Below are positions 6,874 through 9,497 of a stretch of DNA of 9,497 nt, piece after piece. Location: NCBI GenBank assembly GCA_031119155.1, contig JAVHYH010000126.1, positions 1-9,497 of the forward strand. The letters are read 5' to 3'. The position numbers were made by a program, and so were the translations under genes. The notes under the pieces are model-generated. The model saw only the letters and a list, made by a program, of their open reading frames with translations. It made no database searches and had not been told where the DNA came from. Each line of letters begins with the position of its first letter. Positions within the stretch are counted from its first letter, which is position 1. The DNA comes from Brevundimonas sp. Lineage in GTDB: Bacteria > Pseudomonadota > Alphaproteobacteria > Caulobacterales > Caulobacteraceae.

Positions 6874-7635
6874 ATGAAGCGCGACTTCGCCGATTTCTGG
6901 AACCTGCTGTGGGAGGCCGCGCTGGGCGTCTGCGCGGCCTTCGCCCTGCTCAACGCCTTCGCCCCGCATCAGGACCTGCCGTGGAAGCCGCTGGACCTGA
7001 ACCATCCGATCGGTCAGGCCACCGCCGCCAAGGTCAGCGACTTCGAGGTCACCCGCCTGTCCGCCCCCGAGGAGGTCGCCGCCGTCACCGACGCCTGCAT
7101 CCGCACCCTGCGTGAGGCGGGGGTGCAGGTCGAGCGGGCCGAGGACCGCGACGACGGCGGCTTCTGCGTCGTCCAGGGCGCCGTGCGCCTGACCGGCGGC
7201 GACATAACGCCGCTGTCTCCGGGCGGCCTGGTCATGCAGTGCCCGCTGGCCGTCCGCTACGTCATCTGGGACCGGCAGGTGCTTCAGCCCGCCGCCGAGG
7301 AGATCCTCGGCTCCCGCGTCGCCCGGGTCGAGAACTACGGCTCCTATTCCTGCCGCCGCATCTACAACTCCGACCAGGCCGACGCCCGGCCCAGCGAGCA
7401 CGCCCGCGCCAACGCCCTGGATATCGCCGCCCTGACGCTGGAGGACGGCCGCACCGTCTCCATCCTCAACGACTGGTCCGGCGCGGGCCCGGAGGCCGAA
7501 CCGAGGGGCCGTTTCCTGCGCCGTCTCCGGGACGGGGCCTGCCGTGTCTTCTCGACCGTTCTGACCCCGGACTATAACGCCGCCCACCGCGACCACCTGC
7601 ACGTCGACGGCGCCTCGCGCGGGCTTTGCCGCTAG
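6874..7635 (+). CDS. Extensin-like C-terminal domain protein, membrane anchored
   Basis: This 253-residue protein has one hydrophobic segment near residues 11-30 (LLWEAALGVCAAFALLNAFA), acting as an anchor or uncleaved signal. A periplasmic domain of the Extensin_C type follows. Conserved blocks are YSCRRIYNS (158-166), SEHARANALDIA (174-185) and LTPDYNAAHRDHLHVDG (230-246), plus several cysteines (88-123 and 160-252 areas) suited to disulphides. The SEHxxxxALD and HxxHLHVD blocks mirror the metal ligands of M15/VanY peptidases. A zinc site at H176, D183 and H243, and a peptidoglycan role, is my inference. The ATG at 6874 lacks a Shine-Dalgarno. A TTG at 6865 would add only three residues. 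It is 42 bases behind the serine hydrolase gene, so the pair may form an envelope-modifying operon. Confidence 0.88.
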   Translation: MKRDFADFWNLLWEAALGVCAAFALLNAFAPHQDLPWKPLDLNHPIGQATAAKVSDFEVTRLSAPEEVAAVTDACIRTLREAGVQVERAEDRDDGGFCVVQGAVRLTGGDITPLSPGGLVMQCPLAVRYVIWDRQVLQPAAEEILGSRVARVENYGSYSCRRIYNSDQADARPSEHARANALDIAALTLEDGRTVSILNDWSGAGPEAEPRGRFLRRLRDGACRVFSTVLTPDYNAAHRDHLHVDGASRGLCR

Positions 7636-7864
7636 GGAAGGAAAGCGACACGGTAAAGCTTTGCTTACCCTGTTCGCCTTGCGAGTGAATCTCTTTGCTG
7701 TTGACCGCCGCTGTTTTGCGGGTGAGAACTTCGCCCGCAGTCCGGATTTCGCGCGGTCTCCATCCCCGTGCAGCGCTCCTTCTACCGAACGAGCTTGTCC
7801 AGATGGGCTGACGGATTCCCCGCAGGGGTTTCCGCCTGGAAAAGCGCGTTTACGGAGACGCACA
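7636..7864 (+). promoter_or_regulatory. Long structured leader and promoter region of the cold-shock gene
   Basis: This is a 229-base gap without a gene. Notable elements are an inverted repeat GGTAA...TTACC (7652-7669) and a TTGACC (7701-7706) that could be a -35 box but lacks a good -10. There is an 8-bp hairpin GCGGGTGA/TCGCCCGC (7718-7738), and two more stems CCCC/GGGG (7818-7828) and TTCC/GGAA (7830-7841). GANTC sites occur at 7687-7691 and 7814-7818. The ribosome binding site GGAG is at about 7854-7857. Long folded leaders that sense temperature are known for cspA-type mRNAs. That this one does so is inference. Confidence 0.5.
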
Positions 7865-8068
7865 ATGGCGACCGGTACGGTCAAGTGGTTCAACCCGACC
7901 AAGGGTTATGGCTTCATCCAGCCCGATGGCGGCGGTCAGGACGTGTTCGTCCACATCACCGCGGTGCAAAAGGCTGGCCTCGCAGGCCTCGATGAAAACG
8001 CCAAGGTCGAATACGAGCTGGAATCCCAGCGCGGCAAGACCTCGGCCGTGGACCTGAAGGTTCTCTAA
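7865..8068 (+). CDS. Cold-shock protein, CspA family
   Basis: This 67-residue single cold-shock domain covers the whole protein. It starts MATGTVKWFNPTKGYGFI, with RNP1 as KGYGFI (13-18) and RNP2 as VFVHI (27-31). W8, F9 and the F/H residues of RNP2 supply the aromatic surface that binds single-stranded RNA or DNA. It would act in the cytoplasm as an RNA chaperone, preventing or melting mRNA structure. The ATG at 7865 has GGAG with good spacing. The frame is open upstream to a TTG at 7661, but that extension does not resemble the family and overlaps the structured leader. It stands alone, followed by its own intrinsic terminator. Whether it is cold-induced, growth-phase-linked or constitutive cannot be told from sequence. 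A GANTC site lies within the gene at 8021. Confidence 0.96.
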   Translation: MATGTVKWFNPTKGYGFIQPDGGGQDVFVHITAVQKAGLAGLDENAKVEYELESQRGKTSAVDLKVL

Positions 8069-8095
8069 GAACCGACGGACACGTCGATACGGAAG

Positions 8096-8126
8096 GGCGC
8101 GGAGGCTTCGGTCTCCGCGCCTTTTT
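8096..8126 (+). terminator. Rho-independent terminator of the cold-shock gene
   Basis: A perfect 9-bp stem GGCGCGGAG/CTCCGCGCC (8096-8104 and 8113-8121) encloses an 8-base loop containing CTTCGG. It is followed at once by five T residues (8122-8126). It lies 27 bases after the cold-shock stop codon. Confidence 0.93.
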
Positions 8127-8130
8127 CGTT

Positions 8131-8331
8131 CACCTCTCCGTTCGCGAAGGCGAATGGAGAGGACAGATCGGCGTCTTCGCCGATCAGGAGAGGGCGGCGC
8201 AGGTGGTCGGTGATAGGCCGCCGACACCGGTGTTCGCGCCTTCTCCGGCCCCGACGGAGCCGCCCCCACCTGATCGGCGCCCACGCGCCGATCTGTCCTC
8301 CCCATCGCCTTGAAGGGGCGATGGAGAGGTG
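8131..8331. repeat. 200-base palindromic repeat with nested hairpins (REP/MITE-like)
   Basis: The outer arms (8131-8173 and 8286-8331) are imperfect inverted copies beginning CACCTCTCC and ending GGACAGATCGGCG. The symmetry continues inward as GATCGGCG...CGCCGATCAGG and its counterpart at about 8271-8292. Each arm also holds its own small hairpins: TTCGC/GCGAA near 8141-8154, GATCGGCG/CGCCGATC at 8166-8185 and again at 8273-8294, and CATCGCC/GGCGATG near 8303-8324. A folded single strand could be one long stem or a cloverleaf. It has no coding capacity and no T-run, and it begins just after the terminator. It resembles non-autonomous palindromic repeats of Caulobacterales; that is from memory. 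Together with the terminator it accounts for most of the gap 8069-8367. Confidence 0.8.
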
Positions 8332-8367
8332 AGTTGGCGCCTCTCATCGAAAAATCGCGAAACCCTG

Positions 8368-9024
8368 TCATCCCGACACTCCCTGACCCTTATCCACCTC
8401 GTCCTGCACGGCGCGACGGCGGGCGAGGTCGGATTTCAGTTCGGCGTATTGCTCCGGTAGATCGCGGCCGGCGAACAGGTCCTCGGCGAGGTTCAGCGCG
8501 CGTTCGCGGATGAAGAGCTGCATCTGCTGATAGCGGAACTCGGCATTGGCCTCGGCGTCGGCCGGATCGTCGTCCGACCATTCCAGCACGGCGTCCAGCC
8601 GGGCGATCTCGGCGGCGGCGCGGGCCAGCCGCAGGGCGTTCAGCCCCTCCCCCGCCTTGAGCGCCGACATGGCCCCGGCCAGCGCCTTGCGCGCCAGCTC
8701 ATCGGGCCGGATGCGCAGGGGCGCGCGCCAGTGATCCAGCACCTCGGCCTCGCGCGCGGCCTCCGGGTCCGACGCGGCGACGTCGGGCGACAGCGGAGCA
8801 GCCCCCGGCCCCACCCCGGCCTGTCGCGCGATGGCCCGCGCCCCCGGCGGGATCAGCCACGGGGTGACGCGGGCGGCGAAGGCCGCCTTGGTCCAGCCCT
8901 CGCGCCCGGCGCGCCGCCGGATCGAGGTCTCCGACACCCCGAACCGCGCCGCCACCGCCGGCGCCGACATCCCTGACAGATAGGCGCCCCGGATCAGCCC
9001 CCAGGTCTCCGGACTGGCCGTCAC
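8368..9024 (-). CDS. Helix-turn-helix, terminase-small-subunit-like protein of unknown role
   Basis: From the GTG at 9024 this gives 218 residues. The N-terminal 45 or so hold a helix-turn-helix. ETWGLIRGAYLSGMSAPAVA leads into RFGVSETSIRRRAGREGW, the arrangement seen in terminase small subunits and Tn3/Hin-type DNA-binding domains. A proline/alanine-rich linker follows, then a mostly helical C-terminal half that ends in a charged coiled-coil-like stretch (EQYAELKSDLARRRAVQDEV). The function is unknown. No large terminase, portal or other phage gene accompanies it, so a prophage is not supported. The frame is open to a GTG at 9126, with a TTG at 9042. No start has a Shine-Dalgarno, and the extra N-terminus is antisense to exonuclease coding sequence. 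The true 5' end may have been lost at the breakpoint near 9025-9050. Confidence 0.7.
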   Translation of the reverse strand: MTASPETWGLIRGAYLSGMSAPAVAARFGVSETSIRRRAGREGWTKAAFAARVTPWLIPPGARAIARQAGVGPGAAPLSPDVAASDPEAAREAEVLDHWRAPLRIRPDELARKALAGAMSALKAGEGLNALRLARAAAEIARLDAVLEWSDDDPADAEANAEFRYQQMQLFIRERALNLAEDLFAGRDLPEQYAELKSDLARRRAVQDEVDKGQGVSG

Positions 9025-9050
9025 ATAGCGCGTGCGCGGCAACCGCCGCC
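9025..9050. other. Breakpoint between helix-turn-helix gene and exonuclease fragment
   Basis: To the left the minus strand reads as a continuous protein. To the right the plus strand reads as the exonuclease C-terminus. In between, CGCGTGCGCGGCAACCGCCG, continuing into further CCG repeats, can encode Arg-rich text on both strands (RVRGNRRRRG forward, RRRRLPRTR reverse). The exact join therefore cannot be placed. Confidence 0.65.
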
Positions 9051-9247
9051 GCCGGGGCTTCGACCGCGGCTTCGTGCTGTCGGACCACGCGGATTGGCCG
9101 GACCTGCTGCGCACGGTGAAGGACACCCGGGCGCAGCGCGTGCTGGTGACACACGGCTACATGGAGCCGCTGGCCCGCTACCTGCGCGAACAGGGCGTGG
9201 ACGCCGCGCCCCTGGCCACTCCATTCGAAGGCGAGGCGGAGGACTGA
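9029..9247 (+). pseudogene. Ligase-associated DNA exonuclease (beta-CASP metallo-beta-lactamase), C-terminal fragment
   Basis: Only the last ~72 residues of a roughly 330-residue family are present. FDRGFVLSDHADWPDLL carries the beta-CASP motif B histidine, and RVLVTHGYMEPLARYL carries motif C. The frame is closed by a TAG at 9026-9028. Everything upstream is the antisense helix-turn-helix gene, so the metallo-beta-lactamase half with the HxHxDH metal site is absent and the fragment cannot be active. In many proteobacteria this exonuclease precedes an ATP-dependent DNA ligase and an Lhr-type helicase in a repair operon. Here the ligase start follows 3 bases after the stop codon, preserving that order. 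The fragment looks like genuine operon sequence cut at its 5' side. The ORF's nominal GTG start at 9032 is an artefact of the cut. Confidence 0.85.
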
Positions 9248-9250
9248 CGC

Positions 9251-9361
9251 GTGCGGCGACTGGCCGACCTCTACGAGACGCTGGACCAGACCACGTCCAC
9301 CAACGCCAAGGTGGAGGCGCTCGCGCGCTACTTCCAGGAAGCGCCGCCCGAGGACGCGGCG
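9251..9361 (+). pseudogene. ATP-dependent DNA ligase, N-terminal 37 codons only
   Basis: The GTG at 9251 has a strong GGAGGA ribosome binding site at 9238-9243, within the end of the exonuclease gene. The product starts VRRLADLYETLDQTTSTNAK and continues through ARYFQEAPPEDAA. This is the characteristic N-terminus of the exonuclease-linked bacterial ATP-dependent ligases, where the family normally continues with a WALYFL-type block. Here it changes after EDAA into CpaF-like sequence without losing frame. The adenylation lysine motif, the nucleotidyltransferase domain and the OB fold are all missing, so no ligase can be made from this locus as written. Confidence 0.85.
9350..9361. other. Breakpoint at Glu-Asp-Ala-Ala micro-similarity
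   Basis: The 12 bases GAGGACGCGGCG encode EDAA, which fits both the ligase N-terminus (PPEDAA) and the CpaF family (EDAAEL). They join two unrelated coding sequences in the same frame. Such a join is typical of short-overlap chimeras or microhomology-mediated events. Confidence 0.75.
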
Positions 9362-9497
9362 GAACTCGCACCGAATCACCCGCACGTGGTCCGTCTCGTC
9401 GCCAGGCCCCCGAACATAGAAGGGGTGGGCGAGGTTTCGGTGCGGCACCTGGTACGGCAGGCCCTGCGTATGCGGCCCGACCGGATCGTCGTCGGCG
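9350..9497 (+). pseudogene. CpaF/TadA-type secretion ATPase fragment fused in frame to ligase start (runs off window)
   Basis: From the shared EDAA codons (9350-9361) the frame continues with ELAPNHPHVVRLVARPPNIE, then VRHLVRQALRMRPDRIVVG to the window end. This is the region just before the Walker B/His box of the GspE/VirB11 superfamily. RPPN..G.GEV...LV..ALRMRPDRI.VG is diagnostic of CpaF/TadA ATPases, which power Flp/tight-adherence pilus assembly. The Walker A half is missing. The wording looks more actinobacterial than alphaproteobacterial to me, from memory. Codon use also shifts: 9 of the 45 complete codons after EDAA end in A or T (including ATA, GTA, GCA and AAT, with AGG also appearing), against 2 of 37 in the ligase part. 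Confidence 0.82.

Noticed and set aside
7701..7729. Sigma-70 promoter with TTGACC at 7701 and a -10 at about 7724
   Set aside because: At 17-base spacing the -10 position reads GAGAAC, which is too poor to annotate.
7661..7864. N-terminal extension of the cold-shock protein from a TTG at 7661
   Set aside because: The ATG at 7865 has a good ribosome binding site and gives exactly the usual family length. The extension is unlike any cold-shock protein and covers the structured leader.
5602..7902. A 766-codon minus-strand open frame across the serine hydrolase, extensin-like and cold-shock leader region
   Set aside because: It is antisense to well-supported genes, of low-complexity Gly/Ala/Val/Asp composition, and matches no known family.
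8368..9126. Prophage remnant based on the terminase-small-subunit-like protein
   Set aside because: No large terminase, portal, capsid, integrase or attachment site is nearby, and such helix-turn-helix proteins also occur alone on chromosomes.
9251..9497. A novel functional ligase-secretion ATPase fusion protein
   Set aside because: Both partners lack their catalytic parts, the join lies in a shared four-residue stretch, and a second breakpoint occurs 330 bases away. A chimera explains this better.
1..9497. tRNA, rRNA, CRISPR array, integrase or transposase genes
   Set aside because: Both strands were read for cloverleaf/CCA features, regularly spaced repeats and DDE or tyrosine recombinase motifs, and none was found.

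Overview
The window is very GC-rich and nearly every codon ends in G or C. The gene families, the M1 aminopeptidase with a GMEHQT motif, the Extensin_C protein, the gluQ and ppk2 types and the scarcity of GANTC sites suggest a chromosomal segment of an alphaproteobacterium, most likely Caulobacterales of the Brevundimonas type. That assignment is inferred from protein character, not from a database search.

Region by region: (1) 1-801 is the 3' part of a periplasmic-type M1 zinc aminopeptidase gene that enters from the left. (2) 802-970 is a long imperfect palindrome of an alphaproteobacterial repeat type, lying between convergent genes. (3) 980-3872 holds four minus-strand genes. From their 5' ends they run: an AlkA-like DNA glycosylase, a TRIC/UPF0126 membrane protein 17 bases behind it, an HNH endonuclease, and a transglutaminase-like protein. 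(4) 3873-4005 is a divergent promoter region. Beyond it is gluQ (plus), which meets ppk2 (minus) tail to tail with a 4-base overlap. (5) 5598-5703 is a second divergent region, with a small palindrome. It is followed by a Tat-exported serine beta-lactamase-like hydrolase and a membrane-anchored extensin-like protein. (6) 7636-8126 is a cold-shock protein gene with a long structured leader and a clear intrinsic terminator. (7) 8131-8331 is a second, multi-hairpin palindromic repeat. (8) 8368 to about 9024 is a minus-strand gene for a helix-turn-helix, terminase-small-subunit-like protein.

The last ~470 bases do not read as an ordinary genome. From about 9029 the plus strand abruptly becomes the C-terminal end of a ligase-associated beta-CASP exonuclease. 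The start of its partner ATP-dependent DNA ligase follows. After only 37 codons that gene turns, in frame, at a shared Glu-Asp-Ala-Ala stretch, into the nucleotide-binding core of a CpaF/TadA secretion ATPase with visibly different codon use. Two breakpoints about 330 bases apart, both at GC-rich micro-similarity, suggest an assembly or library chimera. A real rearrangement is less likely but cannot be excluded from sequence alone.

Most genes are housekeeping or stress functions: DNA alkylation repair, tRNA-Asp queuosine glutamylation, polyphosphate-dependent nucleotide phosphorylation, cold shock and envelope hydrolases. They do not form one pathway. I did not find a convincing new defence, mobile or biosynthetic system. 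The tail junctions, the two palindromic repeats and the clustered GANTC sites are the parts that deserve attention.
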